In this document: positions 34,510 to 42,780 of the stretch, in pieces
How positions within the stretch are numbered: the first letter of the stretch is position 1
How the letters are laid out: each line of letters begins with the position of its first letter
Made by a program: the position numbers and the translations under genes
Assembly (NCBI GenBank): GCA_017430535.1
Contig: JAFRMR010000008.1
Span: 40,462-104,461, forward strand
Length of the DNA: 64,000 nucleotides
DNA from: Clostridia bacterium
GTDB lineage: Bacteria > Bacillota > Clostridia > Oscillospirales > Acutalibacteraceae
Reading direction: 5' to 3'
Notes under the pieces: model-generated
Databases searched by the model: none
Told to the model about the DNA's origin: nothing
The model's input: only the letters and a program-made list of their open reading frames with translations

Positions 34510-35538
34510 ATGGATTTTTTTAACAGAATAGTCGCCGCATTTCTCGCATTCTTCGCAATGATTTCATCCTTTTTCGGCGGAGGCGCGGGTAATAAAAATA
34601 CCTTTGCAAAGGTCATAGGTAATGAAGATGTAAAGAAGATTTTTGCAGATTACGCCTACCCCGATGATGTTGTTAAAGGTCTCGGTATTGATTTTAACCA
34701 TAAGCCGGATTTAAAGGGCCTTACCAAAAAGACAGAAAAGGCTGATGATATCACATATACCGTTTATTATGATAAGAACGGCAAAAAGATTTACGCTTTT
34801 TCCGACGACTGGAGCGAAAATACCTTTGATTATTACACAAAGGCAAAAGACGGTACAGCTCTTACCGTGACCTATTTCAGGGATGATAAAGATAAAAACA
34901 CAGGTTACAGGGCCGAAAGCGCTGCCTGCTATGTGAGCGCCTCCAAAGAGGATGACGGCTCTATGGGCTATTATGTGGATCAGTTTGATAAAAAAGATAA
35001 AATGATTCATGTTTTCTGTTACAACAAGGGCTCAAAATGGTATATTGCAAAAGCCGGCTATTTTACCGATAAAGCTTATATGGAATATACCGCCTGGGAC
35101 GGACTTAACGGCAAACGCGAAGAATTCTTTGAAACCCTTTACCTGAAAAAGGATTCCGTTAAAACCACCGATGTTTCGGCGCTCTACGGCGTAGTACCTT
35201 TTATTTTCCGTATGGGCAAGCATGATCTTTCCTATACCGAAAAAGAAGGCAAACGCGAGTGGTATATGACCTTTGGTATCATAGTTCAGTTTGAAACCAT
35301 GGAAGCCGCCGAAGAATTTGCAAACAAATACGGAACGGATAAACCCTATTTTAACGATCTGGACGGCGAAACTCCCGAAGTTACCATCAAGGATGTTACC
35401 CTCAAATTCTCGGATAAGTTCAAAAACTTTGCAGATTTTGCTACAACAGAAGTAAATGACGACTATTCTCTTACAATAAATCTTGATGATAAATACGAAA
35501 TCACCGGTTTCAATTCCGGCTACATCCAGTTCTATTGA
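34510..35538 (+). CDS. Uncharacterised secreted protein
   Basis: 342-aa protein I do not recognise. Residues 1-24 form a hydrophobic N-terminal signal or anchor ending in a glycine cluster, after which the protein is polar, Lys/Asp/Tyr-rich and predicted to be beta-rich. No lipobox cysteine follows the hydrophobic part. It lies 70 bases after the amino-acid binding-protein gene with a GAGGTGAG ribosome site and no visible promoter, so it may be read through with the transporter. It ends at a strong terminator. Confidence 0.8.
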   Translation: MDFFNRIVAAFLAFFAMISSFFGGGAGNKNTFAKVIGNEDVKKIFADYAYPDDVVKGLGIDFNHKPDLKGLTKKTEKADDITYTVYYDKNGKKIYAFSDDWSENTFDYYTKAKDGTALTVTYFRDDKDKNTGYRAESAACYVSASKEDDGSMGYYVDQFDKKDKMIHVFCYNKGSKWYIAKAGYFTDKAYMEYTAWDGLNGKREEFFETLYLKKDSVKTTDVSALYGVVPFIFRMGKHDLSYTEKEGKREWYMTFGIIVQFETMEAAEEFANKYGTDKPYFNDLDGETPEVTIKDVTLKFSDKFKNFADFATTEVNDDYSLTINLDDKYEITGFNSGYIQFY

Positions 35539-35567
35539 TAATCTATAATAAGTAAACACAAAAACCT

Positions 35568-35602
35568 CACCCGCACCGTGCAATTTCTGCCCGGTGCGGG
35601 TT
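35568..35602 (+). terminator. Terminator after the unknown secreted protein gene
   Basis: ACCCGCACCG pairs with CGGTGCGGGT around a longer loop, followed by a TTGCTTATATTTTTT tract. Confidence 0.8.
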
Positions 35603-35700
35603 GCTTATATTTTTTATATTGATTGTCCGCAGGCCAAAAGTGTATTCACAGAAAGTGTAAACTTTATAATGATTACATATACAATTTCATTTCCCTCCCC

Positions 35701-35729
35701 TTGAATAACTCCCTTCCATCTGCTAAAAT
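35701..35729 (+). promoter_or_regulatory. Promoter of the epimerase/PfkB kinase operon
   Basis: TTGAAT (35701-35706), 17-base spacer, TAAAAT (35724-35729), 17 bases before the ATG at 35747. The stretch 35603-35700 upstream is A/T-rich with no gene. Confidence 0.65.
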
Positions 35730-35746
35730 AATCCCGAGGTGAGGTT

Positions 35747-36418
35747 ATGCTGAAACCGTCAATTTCTCCGTCTCTTATGTGTGCGGATATTTTTAATCTG
35801 AGAAACATTATCCGTGATTTTGAAAAGAACAGTATCGAGCTTCTTCATATTGATGTTATGGATGGCGTATTTGTGCCCAATTTCTGCCTCGGCACGGATT
35901 ACTGCCGCAGGCTGAAGGCGGAAACATCAATCCCTTTGGATATACATCTTATGATAACTCAGCCCCTCGATAAGCTGGGTGTTTTCCCCTTCGGGGAAAG
36001 GGATATGGTTTCTGTTCATTTTGAGAGCGATACCCCGGATAATATTCATAAAGCCCTTGAAACCGTAAGGGGCAGGGGAGCGGAAGCTTTCCTTGCAGTA
36101 AACCCGGATACTCCCGTTGAAACCGTTCTTGGTTTTATGGGTGAAATATCCGGTGTGCTGCTTATGACTGTTTACCCCGGTTTTGCAGGGCAGAAAATGG
36201 TTGAGGGATCCCTTGAAAGGATTACGGCTCTCAGGAAGCTCTTTGATGAACGGGGCTGTGATAATCTTAGTATTGAAGTTGACGGCAATGTCAATTACGA
36301 AAAAGCTCCGCTTATGAGACAGGCGGGGGCGGATATTTTTGTGGTAGGCACATCCAGCATACTGGGCCCCGGCGATTTAACCGATAATATCAGTAAAATG
36401 CGTTCATTGCTTAACTGA
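35747..36418 (+). CDS. Ribulose-phosphate 3-epimerase family protein (second paralogue)
   Basis: 223-aa TIM-barrel epimerase. It has the metal ligands in L-H-I-D-V-M-D-G-V-F-V-P-N and I-H-L-M-I, the acidic V-D-G-N segment and a phosphate loop V-G-T-S-S-I-L. The last differs from the A-G-S-A-V-F form in the window's other copy (61388), which looks like the housekeeping Rpe. Pairing with a PfkB kinase suggests a specialised ketose or pentulose phosphate such as allulose-6-phosphate; this is inference. Confidence 0.85.
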   Translation: MLKPSISPSLMCADIFNLRNIIRDFEKNSIELLHIDVMDGVFVPNFCLGTDYCRRLKAETSIPLDIHLMITQPLDKLGVFPFGERDMVSVHFESDTPDNIHKALETVRGRGAEAFLAVNPDTPVETVLGFMGEISGVLLMTVYPGFAGQKMVEGSLERITALRKLFDERGCDNLSIEVDGNVNYEKAPLMRQAGADIFVVGTSSILGPGDLTDNISKMRSLLN

Positions 36419-36428
36419 AGGTGAAAAA

Positions 36429-37319
36429 ATGAAGGTAACGGTTTTCGGCTCATATAATATAGATAAGGTATATAATATGCCCCGCCTTCCCGAAAAAGGC
36501 GAAACCCTCTACTGTACCGGGTATGAAATCCATGTGGGTGGCAAAGGTCTTAATCAGGCTCTGGCTTTTTCAAAGGCCGGGGCTCAGGTTGTTGCCGCGG
36601 GCAAGGTGGGTAAGGACGGGAACTACCTTACGGATTATCTTGAAAAAAACGGCGTGGATACCTCTGCCATTGATTTTTCAGGCGAATTCACGGGCCACAC
36701 CATAATTGAGATTGACCCTGAAGGGCAGAACCAGATGATTCTTTTCGGGGGAGCCAACCGTGAAATAACCCCGGAATACTGCGACACGCTGCTTTCTCAG
36801 CACCGTGATTCGGAGCTCCTGCTTATGCAGTACGAAACCTCCTGTGTTGAGTATATGCTTGAAAAGGCGCACGGTATGGGCATAAAAACAGCTCTTAACC
36901 CTTCGCCTTATGTGGATGAAATAAAAAACATTCCGTTTGAATTTGTTGATTTGCTTATTCTCAATGAATATGAAGGCGAATCAATCACCGGCAAAAGTGA
37001 TCCGGAAGAAATTGCAAAAGCTCTTTATAACCTTGGCCCGTCGCAAATAATTCTTACCTTGGGCGGTAAAGGCGCCGTTTATTATGATGGCGGCGAACCA
37101 GTATTCTGCCCCGCTTTCAATGTAAAAGCAGTTGATACAACAGGGGCAGGGGATACCTTTACCGGCTATTGCCTTTATGATATGCTCAGCGGGGTTTTTC
37201 CCTATGAAGCAATGCGCAAAGGCTGCGCGGCTTCCGCCATTGAGGTCACAAAGCCCGGCGCTGCCGAGACTATTCCCTCAGGGTCGGAGGTTGAGGAGTT
37301 CCTGAGGAATAATGGCTGA
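36429..37319 (+). CDS. PfkB family carbohydrate kinase (ribokinase-like)
   Basis: 296-aa kinase. It starts V-F-G-S-Y-N-I-D, with the G-G-K-G-L-N-Q-A sugar-binding motif near residue 37 and the anion-hole D-T-T-G-A-G-D-T-F motif with the catalytic Asp near residue 240. It is closest in form to ribokinase. It is encoded ten bases after an epimerase paralogue, so the two probably phosphorylate and isomerise one sugar. Confidence 0.9.
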   Translation: MKVTVFGSYNIDKVYNMPRLPEKGETLYCTGYEIHVGGKGLNQALAFSKAGAQVVAAGKVGKDGNYLTDYLEKNGVDTSAIDFSGEFTGHTIIEIDPEGQNQMILFGGANREITPEYCDTLLSQHRDSELLLMQYETSCVEYMLEKAHGMGIKTALNPSPYVDEIKNIPFEFVDLLILNEYEGESITGKSDPEEIAKALYNLGPSQIILTLGGKGAVYYDGGEPVFCPAFNVKAVDTTGAGDTFTGYCLYDMLSGVFPYEAMRKGCAASAIEVTKPGAAETIPSGSEVEEFLRNNG

Positions 37320-37335
37320 TTTTGTCTCATTTCCG

Positions 37336-37364
37336 TTGACAAATTACAGCGGCGGTGATAAAAT
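37336..37364 (+). promoter_or_regulatory. Promoter of the thiamine-precursor importer operon
   Basis: TTGACA (37336-37341), 17-base spacer, TAAAAT (37359-37364); transcription would begin at the 5' edge of the TPP aptamer. Confidence 0.8.
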
Positions 37365-37376
37365 ACAGGTAACTTG

Positions 37377-37458
37377 ATAAGTCGGGGGTGCTGATTCATT
37401 TCGGCTGAGATTATACCCTTCTTACCTGCCCGGTAATGCGGGCGCGGGAAGACGAGAT
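37377..37458 (+). promoter_or_regulatory. TPP (THI-box) riboswitch
   Basis: Conserved aptamer blocks in order: GTCGGGGGTGCTG, then GGCTGAGA (the pyrimidine-sensing CTGAGA), then ACCTGCCCGGTAATGC, then GCGGGAA and GACGAG closing P1. A terminator hairpin follows at once, so TPP binding should stop transcription of the importer genes. Confidence 0.95.
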
Positions 37459-37467
37459 ACGGTATTT

Positions 37468-37491
37468 AAGCCCCCTTTTCGGGGGCTTTTT
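37468..37491 (+). terminator. TPP riboswitch terminator
   Basis: AAGCCCCC/GGGGGCTT stem with a TTTTC loop followed by TTTTT, 10 bases after the aptamer and before the first importer gene. Confidence 0.85.
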
Positions 37492-37525
37492 CGATTTATT
37501 AAGAATCATTCAAGGAGGTGCTTTT

Positions 37526-37825
37526 ATGAAAGCAAGCGTTGCAATCCAGGTCCTGCCCGAAACCTTCGGCAACGAAGATGAGCTTATCCGCATTGTTGAT
37601 GAGGTTATTGCCTATATCAAATCCAGTGGCCTTAACTGCTATGTGGGGCCTTTTGAAACAACCATTGAGGGCGAAAGCTATGATCAGCTTATGGAGATTG
37701 TGGCAAATTGCCAGAAGGTTGCAATCAAGGCCGGTTGCCCCAGCGTAAGCACATATGTAAAAATCGTGTACAATCCCGAGGGTGAGGTACTTACCATTGA
37801 CAAAAAAGTTTCAAAGCATCACTGA
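37526..37825 (+). CDS. MTH1187/YkoF family thiamine-binding protein
   Basis: 99-aa cytosolic protein with the ferredoxin-like YkoF/MTH1187 fold, seen as M-K-A-S-V-A-I-Q-V-L-P and Y-V-G-P-F-E-T-T-I-E-G (about residues 30-48). The family binds thiamine or its hydroxymethylpyrimidine part and is normally encoded with ThiXYZ-type importers. The ATG at 37526 follows AAGGAGGTG; the open frame upstream runs over the riboswitch terminator and is not coding. It overlaps the permease start by about 29 bases. Confidence 0.9.
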   Translation: MKASVAIQVLPETFGNEDELIRIVDEVIAYIKSSGLNCYVGPFETTIEGESYDQLMEIVANCQKVAIKAGCPSVSTYVKIVYNPEGEVLTIDKKVSKHH

Positions 37826-38597
37826 TATCACAGCCCCGGTAATTGCAATCCTGTTTGTGATACTGCTGTGGTATTTCTGCAGCAACCGGGAGATTGTGCC
37901 GGCCTATATGCTGCCTTCACCCTATAAGGTGGCAAAGGCTTTCTGTGATAATTTTACAATAATGATGAAACAGGCGTCGGTTACTTTGCAGGAGGCCTGC
38001 TACGGCCTGCTCATAGGCATAGTTATTGCCTTTGTTACCGCCGCGCTTATGGACAGATTCGTTTTTCTTTATAAAGCAATCTATCCTCTGCTTGTGGTTT
38101 CACAAACCATCCCCACCATTGCCATAGCGCCCCTTCTTGTGCTGTGGATGGGTTTCGGTATGGCGCCGAAAATCACGCTGGTTGTTGTAACCACCTTTTT
38201 CCCTATTTCCATAGGGCTTCTCGGCGGCTACAGAGAAGTTGACCCGGATGCCGTAAACCTTTTACGGGCTATGGGGGCAAACAGAGTAAAGATATTCAGA
38301 TATGTCAAAATCCCCAACTCCCTGCCGGGCTTCTTTTCCGGGCTTAAAATATCCGCTTCCTACGCCGTTGTGGGCGCGGTTATAGCCGAGTGGCTTGGCG
38401 GATTTGAGGGCCTGGGAGTTTATATGACAAGGGTCAAAAAAGCCTACGCTTTTGATAAAATGTTTGCCGTAATAGTGTTTATTTCGGTTATCAGCCTGCT
38501 GCTTATGCTTATTATCACCCTGCTTGAAAAAGCCTGCACCCCCTGGAATAAACAGGAGAAGAAAAAACTACACAGAAGAGGAAATATACAATTATGA
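37797..38597 (+). CDS. Thiamine-precursor ABC transporter permease (ThiX-like)
   Basis: 266-aa membrane permease of the SsuC/TauC/ThiX group with six predicted helices; the EAA-like loop is L-L-R-A-M-G-A-N near residue 158. The most likely start is TTG at 37797, about 10 bases after GAGGTGAGG; a GTG at 37782 sits within that site. It overlaps the thiamine-binding gene upstream and the binding-protein gene downstream (ATGA), showing tight coupling under TPP control. Confidence 0.9.
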   Translation: MTKKFQSITDITAPVIAILFVILLWYFCSNREIVPAYMLPSPYKVAKAFCDNFTIMMKQASVTLQEACYGLLIGIVIAFVTAALMDRFVFLYKAIYPLLVVSQTIPTIAIAPLLVLWMGFGMAPKITLVVVTTFFPISIGLLGGYREVDPDAVNLLRAMGANRVKIFRYVKIPNSLPGFFSGLKISASYAVVGAVIAEWLGGFEGLGVYMTRVKKAYAFDKMFAVIVFISVISLLLMLIITLLEKACTPWNKQEKKKLHRRGNIQL

Positions 38598-39613
38598 AAA
38601 AACTTGCCGCACTTTTACTTTCAGTTATTCTTTTGTTATCCTTTGCCGCTTGCGGCAAAACCGATAACGGAGGAACCGCTCAAAACGATACAAATGAGCT
38701 TGAAAAGATAACAGTCTGCCTTGACTGGACCCCCAATACAAACCACACCGGCCTTTTTGTTGCCCTTGCCAAGGGTTACTATAAAGAGGCGGGCCTTGAT
38801 GTTACGATTATTCAGCCCCCGGAAAACGGCGCAGTTCAGGCCTGCTCTGCAGGTCAGGCGCAGTTTGCCGTTGATTTTCAGGATACTCTCGCTCCCGCAT
38901 TCACCTCCGATACCCCTATGGATGTTACTGCCGTTGCCGCCCTTATTCAGCACAACACCAGCGGCATTATCTCCAAAAAAGGCGAGGGGATGGACAGACC
39001 CGCGGGCATTGAAGGCAAAGAGTATTTAACCTGGGATAATCCCACGGAGCTTGCAATTATGAAAAAAGTTGTTACCGATGACGGCGGTGACTGGAGCAAG
39101 GTTAAAATTATCCCCAACACCGTTACCGATGAAGCTCAGGATATTACCGCCAACCCTTCCCACGCAATCTGGGTGTTCTATGCCTGGAGCGGAATAAACG
39201 CCGAGATAAGCGGAGTTGATACCGATTTCTTCTATTTTAAGGATATTGATTCAACCTTTGATTACTATACCCCCGTGCTGGTTGCCAATAACAGCTACCT
39301 TGCCTCAAACCCGGAACAGGTCAAAGCTTTCCTGAAGGCCACAAAAGAGGGCTATGAGTTTGCGATTGAAAATCCGGAAGAGGCGGCGGATATTCTTGTT
39401 GCCGGGGATGAAACCGGCTCTCTTACAGGCTCTGAAGATCTTGTGAAGGCCTCACAAATCTGGCTTGCGGATAAATATGTTGCCGATGCTCCTCAGTGGG
39501 GCTATATTGACGCCGCACGCTGGAATGCCTTTTATGCCTGGCTTTACAGCGAAGGGCTTATAGAGAAAGAAATACCCGAAAATTTCGGATTTACAAATGA
39601 GTTTTTATCATAA
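38594..39613 (+). CDS. Thiamine-pyrimidine ABC transporter binding lipoprotein (ThiY/NMT1-like)
   Basis: 339-aa lipoprotein with the signal ending F-A-A-C-G (Cys near residue 17). The mature part has the C-L-D-W-T-P-N-T-N-H-T-G-L segment characteristic of NMT1/THI5-like binding proteins for hydroxymethylpyrimidine or formylaminopyrimidine. It overlaps the permease stop by four bases and is followed by the ATPase. The TPP riboswitch supports the assignment. Confidence 0.92.
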   Translation: MKKLAALLLSVILLLSFAACGKTDNGGTAQNDTNELEKITVCLDWTPNTNHTGLFVALAKGYYKEAGLDVTIIQPPENGAVQACSAGQAQFAVDFQDTLAPAFTSDTPMDVTAVAALIQHNTSGIISKKGEGMDRPAGIEGKEYLTWDNPTELAIMKKVVTDDGGDWSKVKIIPNTVTDEAQDITANPSHAIWVFYAWSGINAEISGVDTDFFYFKDIDSTFDYYTPVLVANNSYLASNPEQVKAFLKATKEGYEFAIENPEEAADILVAGDETGSLTGSEDLVKASQIWLADKYVADAPQWGYIDAARWNAFYAWLYSEGLIEKEIPENFGFTNEFLS

Positions 39614-39614
39614 A

Positions 39615-40358
39615 ATGGAAATACTGAAAGCTGAAAAAATCAATAAAAGCTTCGGCGAAAAGCAGGTGCTCCGTGATGTTTCCATTACCCTTGATGAGGG
39701 TGAGATTGTCAGCCTTATCGGCGTAAGCGGGGCAGGAAAAACCACGCTTTTCAATGTGCTTTCCGGTATCTATCCGCCTGACAGCGGCAGTGTTTTGCTG
39801 AAAGACGAAGATATAACCGGACGGCCCGGAGAAGTAAGCTATATGATGCAGAAGGATCTGCTTTTTCCTTACCGCCATGTTATTGATAATGTTACCCTGC
39901 CTCTTATTTTGAAAGGCGTTAAGAAAAAGGAAGCAAGAGAAACCGCGCGGCCTTATTTCAGTGTTTTCGGACTGGAAGGTACTGAAATGCAGTATCCCCG
40001 CAGCCTGTCCGGCGGTATGCGTCAGAGGGCTGCCCTGCTTCGCACCTACCTTTCCTCAAAAGGGGTTGCGCTGCTGGATGAGCCCTTCAGCGCTCTTGAT
40101 ACTATAACAAAAGCCCAGATTCACAGATGGTATCTTGATGTAATGGGTGAAATAAACCTTTCCACCCTGTTTATTACCCACGATATTGACGAAGCCGTGC
40201 TGCTTTCGGACAGAATATATATCCTTTCCGGTTCTCCGGGCACAATCACCCATGAAATTGTTATTGAAGAACCCAAACCGAGAAGAGAGGATTTCAGCCT
40301 GAGCGGTGAGTTCCTTGCATACAAAAGGCAGATAGTTGAAGCAATGCATCTTATGTAA
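39615..40358 (+). CDS. Thiamine-precursor ABC transporter ATPase (ThiZ-like)
   Basis: 247-aa ATPase with Walker A G-V-S-G-A-G-K-T-T, signature L-S-G-G-M-R-Q-R, Walker B A-L-L-D-E-P-F-S-A-L-D and switch His in F-I-T-H-D-I-D-E-A, the NitT/TauT/ThiZ group. Two starts are possible, ATG at 39597 overlapping the upstream gene or ATG at 39615; neither has a clear ribosome site, so coupling is likely. It completes the importer. No thiamine biosynthesis gene is present in the window. Confidence 0.9.
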   Translation: MEILKAEKINKSFGEKQVLRDVSITLDEGEIVSLIGVSGAGKTTLFNVLSGIYPPDSGSVLLKDEDITGRPGEVSYMMQKDLLFPYRHVIDNVTLPLILKGVKKKEARETARPYFSVFGLEGTEMQYPRSLSGGMRQRAALLRTYLSSKGVALLDEPFSALDTITKAQIHRWYLDVMGEINLSTLFITHDIDEAVLLSDRIYILSGSPGTITHEIVIEEPKPRREDFSLSGEFLAYKRQIVEAMHLM

Positions 40359-40367
40359 AGGCGTAAT

Positions 40368-40400
40368 AATCCCGGTACTTTGTAAAACAGTACCGGGATT
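40368..40400 (+). terminator. Terminator of the thiamine importer operon
   Basis: AATCCCGGTACT/AGTACCGGGATT 12-bp stem with a nine-base loop, followed by TATAATATTTTTTC. Confidence 0.85.
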
Positions 40401-40433
40401 TATAATATTTTTTCAACACAGCATCAATTTAGT

Positions 40434-40463
40434 TTGACAAAGCAAAAACCTATGTGATAATAT
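40434..40463 (+). promoter_or_regulatory. Promoter of the DUF2974 gene
   Basis: TTGACA (40434-40439) and TAATAT (40458-40463) with an 18-base spacer; GATAAT two bases earlier gives a 16-base alternative. Confidence 0.72.
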
Positions 40464-40495
40464 TATTTTATACAGAATTGAAAAGAGGGGTTCAA

Positions 40496-41671
40496 ATGCC
40501 TTGCAGCAAACAGTTTGTTGAAGAGTACGGTAAAATGAGTTTTACCGATTATCCGTTTTGCGATGCGGATGCGCTTACGCTTTGCGAAGTTTTTTATATG
40601 CCGCTTGAACTGGTGGTATCAAACTCCGTAAAAAGCCAGCCCGTGGATTTCAGCGATGCCTGCTATAAGCTTTTTGAGATGAGGGGCAACAAGCATAAAC
40701 CCCTGGGGCTTATGATTACCTCAAATCCCAGCAAAAGAATTATGCAGATGACCGATTATCTTAGGTACAGGGAGATGAAAATTGCCTGCGTTCACGCCGT
40801 TTATTCCGTCTCTCCCGCTATTCAGTACTGCGCAGGCGCTTTCCTTCTGCCCGATGGCAAAATAGTTATAGTTTTCCGCGGCACCGATGATACCATTGCC
40901 GGCTGGAAAGAAGACCTGGATATATTTACCCGCAAAGGCACGCCCTCCTATGACCTTGCCATGGATTTCCTCAACAGTGTTGCGGCTGAATACGAAGGGG
41001 AGATTATTCTTTGCGGCCATTCAAAAGGCGGCAATATTGCCCTGAGAACAGCCTGTAAGTGCAGCGATGAAATCCGCTCCCGTATAGTCAATGTTTATAA
41101 TTTTGACGGGCCGGGTTATGCCGACGCTTCAATTTTCTATACCCCTGCATATAAAGAAGTTCTGCCCGGTTACAGGCATTTCGTTCCCTCATCCTCCCTT
41201 ATAGGTATGATGATGAGCCACGATTACGATTATAAAGCAGTAAAGAGCAATGTGCTTTTCGGCGCATTCCAGCACGATCTGCACACCTGGCAGATTGCGG
41301 AGGGCGAGCTTATACTCGTTGATGATGTTGACTTCCTTGCAAAGCTTACGGATGAGTGGCTGGGTGTTCTGATTCAGCGTCTGAGCGATGTGAGCAGCGG
41401 AGCTCTTGATATAGTTGCCACTGCCATTACTGAAGGAACAGGCACCAAATCCCTTACCGACCTTGCAAAGCACGCTTACACCGCCGTGGGCGGAGCCGTA
41501 AAAGCATATAAGGCTGTTGATGATGAAACCAAAAACGAGTTCAAGGATGCCTTCAGGGGCGGCGGCAAGCTGCTCATAGGCGCATTTAAAGCCGTAAGAG
41601 AAAACACCACCATTGCCGCAACCATCGTTTCCGATGCCGTGGGCAGGAAGCTGGCGGAGTCTCTCTCATAA
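40496..41671 (+). CDS. DUF2974 (Mbeg1-like) alpha/beta hydrolase
   Basis: 391-aa protein of the Mbeg1-like lipase fold. The nucleophile elbow is L-C-G-H-S-K-G-G-N (G-x-S-x-G form) and the strand-turn V-F-R-G-T-D-D-T-I precedes it, as in class-3-like lipases. A C-terminal about 110 residues of Ala/Thr/Lys-rich helix follow the hydrolase domain. No signal peptide is seen. The ATG at 40496 follows AGAGGGG. It is monocistronic, ending at a strong terminator. The substrate is unknown. Confidence 0.85.
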   Translation: MPCSKQFVEEYGKMSFTDYPFCDADALTLCEVFYMPLELVVSNSVKSQPVDFSDACYKLFEMRGNKHKPLGLMITSNPSKRIMQMTDYLRYREMKIACVHAVYSVSPAIQYCAGAFLLPDGKIVIVFRGTDDTIAGWKEDLDIFTRKGTPSYDLAMDFLNSVAAEYEGEIILCGHSKGGNIALRTACKCSDEIRSRIVNVYNFDGPGYADASIFYTPAYKEVLPGYRHFVPSSSLIGMMMSHDYDYKAVKSNVLFGAFQHDLHTWQIAEGELILVDDVDFLAKLTDEWLGVLIQRLSDVSSGALDIVATAITEGTGTKSLTDLAKHAYTAVGGAVKAYKAVDDETKNEFKDAFRGGGKLLIGAFKAVRENTTIAATIVSDAVGRKLAESLS

Positions 41672-41680
41672 AACCTATAA

Positions 41681-41717
41681 AAAAACCGCAGGGATGGTTT
41701 TCATCCCTGCGGTTTTT
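41681..41717. terminator. Bidirectional terminator
   Basis: AAAAACCGCAGGGATG/CATCCCTGCGGTTTTT 16-bp stem between convergent genes (DUF2974 and CAP lipoprotein). Confidence 0.93.
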
Positions 41718-41719
41718 AA

Positions 41720-42673
41720 TCAGTCTGTAAATACAACGCACCAGTAAGTATCGCCCTCGGGGCCGGTTGCTATGCCGGCGCCTATTTTTTTATATTCGCT
41801 GCTTGTTATTACGCTGCTGCTCTTATTGTTCCAGGCCGAGGCGGCGCCTGCCGCTCCGGAGCTGTTTTTGGCAGTGAGTTCAATGGCGCTCTTATATTCT
41901 ATATCAAGGTCGCTCAGCACCGAGCTGTATTTCCTTCCGTCCGGTCTAGTGCTTGAAAGCTTTGCGCTGTAAGCCATTTCCGTTGCTCTGACTCCGGCGG
42001 CGGTGCACAAGCTGTCGCTTACTGTGAGCTCAGGCTGCCCCGCTTTACGGCGGTAAGAGTTTATTTCGTTTATCAGGTCGGTAATTGTGGCGCTGTTGGT
42101 GATTTTATTCGCCTTTGCCTCTGCAAGCAGCTCTGAGGTAGTGGCCTTGTATTTTGAGTAATCATAGCTGGTGTATGATTTCTGATCACTTTTCACCTTG
42201 CTGCCGTCACTGTAAATATCATAATAGGTGGCAACGGTATCAATCTTGACAACGCCGTATTTATAATCTGTTTTTGTTTTCTTCTCTTCACGCTTTGTAT
42301 CAACAACGGTTTTCTTTGTTGTGGTTACAACGGGCAGGGTATGAGCCGCCTCGGTTACCGTTTCGCTTACGGCAGTGGAAATAACGGAAGTGAGCTCGGT
42401 TATCTTTTCCGTTACCGTGGCAGAGGTCTGAGCCGCAGAAGCAGTTTCGGTTTCCTTTTCGGTTCCGGATTCTTCTGTTTCAGGCTCTGTTGTTTCTGTA
42501 GTGCTCTGTGCAACGGATGTGCGGTAAAACTCCTCGTCAAATTCCTGCTCGTCAAAAGCTTTTTTAGTGGTGGATTCTTCCGGTTTCAGCAAGCTGAAGG
42601 AGGAGCAGCCGCAAAGGCTGATTACAAGCAGAAACAGGCACAGGGTTACAGCCGCTTTTTTTAATTTTTTCAT
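41720..42673 (-). CDS. CAP-domain lipoprotein
   Basis: 317-aa surface lipoprotein. The signal ends S-L-C-G-C-S with a lipobox Cys near residue 21-23. Residues 25-130 are a Thr/Glu/Ser-rich low-complexity linker of the cell-wall-spanning type. The C-terminal about 120 residues form a CAP/SCP domain (I-N-S-Y-R-R-K-A-G start, S-A-W-N-N-K-S-S and I-G-A-G-I-A segments). The usual catalytic-like His of CAP domains is not obvious. It is monocistronic. Confidence 0.87.
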   Translation of the reverse strand: MKKLKKAAVTLCLFLLVISLCGCSSFSLLKPEESTTKKAFDEQEFDEEFYRTSVAQSTTETTEPETEESGTEKETETASAAQTSATVTEKITELTSVISTAVSETVTEAAHTLPVVTTTKKTVVDTKREEKKTKTDYKYGVVKIDTVATYYDIYSDGSKVKSDQKSYTSYDYSKYKATTSELLAEAKANKITNSATITDLINEINSYRRKAGQPELTVSDSLCTAAGVRATEMAYSAKLSSTRPDGRKYSSVLSDLDIEYKSAIELTAKNSSGAAGAASAWNNKSSSVITSSEYKKIGAGIATGPEGDTYWCVVFTD

Positions 42674-42714
42674 ATTATAACCTTCTTTTCGGGGATTAAC
42701 TCATTGTTTGCGTT

Positions 42715-42743
42715 ATTTTATCACAGCATTAAAATACTGTCAA
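42715..42743 (-). promoter_or_regulatory. Promoter of the CAP lipoprotein gene
   Basis: TTGACA (42743-42738), 17-base spacer, TAAAAT (42720-42715). The -35 box is just past the preceding terminator's T-tract. Confidence 0.78.
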
Positions 42744-42746
42744 GAA

Positions 42747-42774
42747 AACCGTACTGCCGGCAGGCAGTACGGTT
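42747..42774 (-). terminator. Terminator after the XRE regulator gene
   Basis: AACCGTACTGCC/GGCAGTACGGTT perfect 12-bp stem, GGCA loop, then TTTTC on the minus strand. Confidence 0.88.
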
Positions 42775-42780
42775 AGCAGC

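Noticed and set aside
37436-37525. Upstream extension of the thiamine-binding protein
   Set aside because: These bases are the end of the TPP aptamer and its terminator; the ATG at 37526 has a strong ribosome site.
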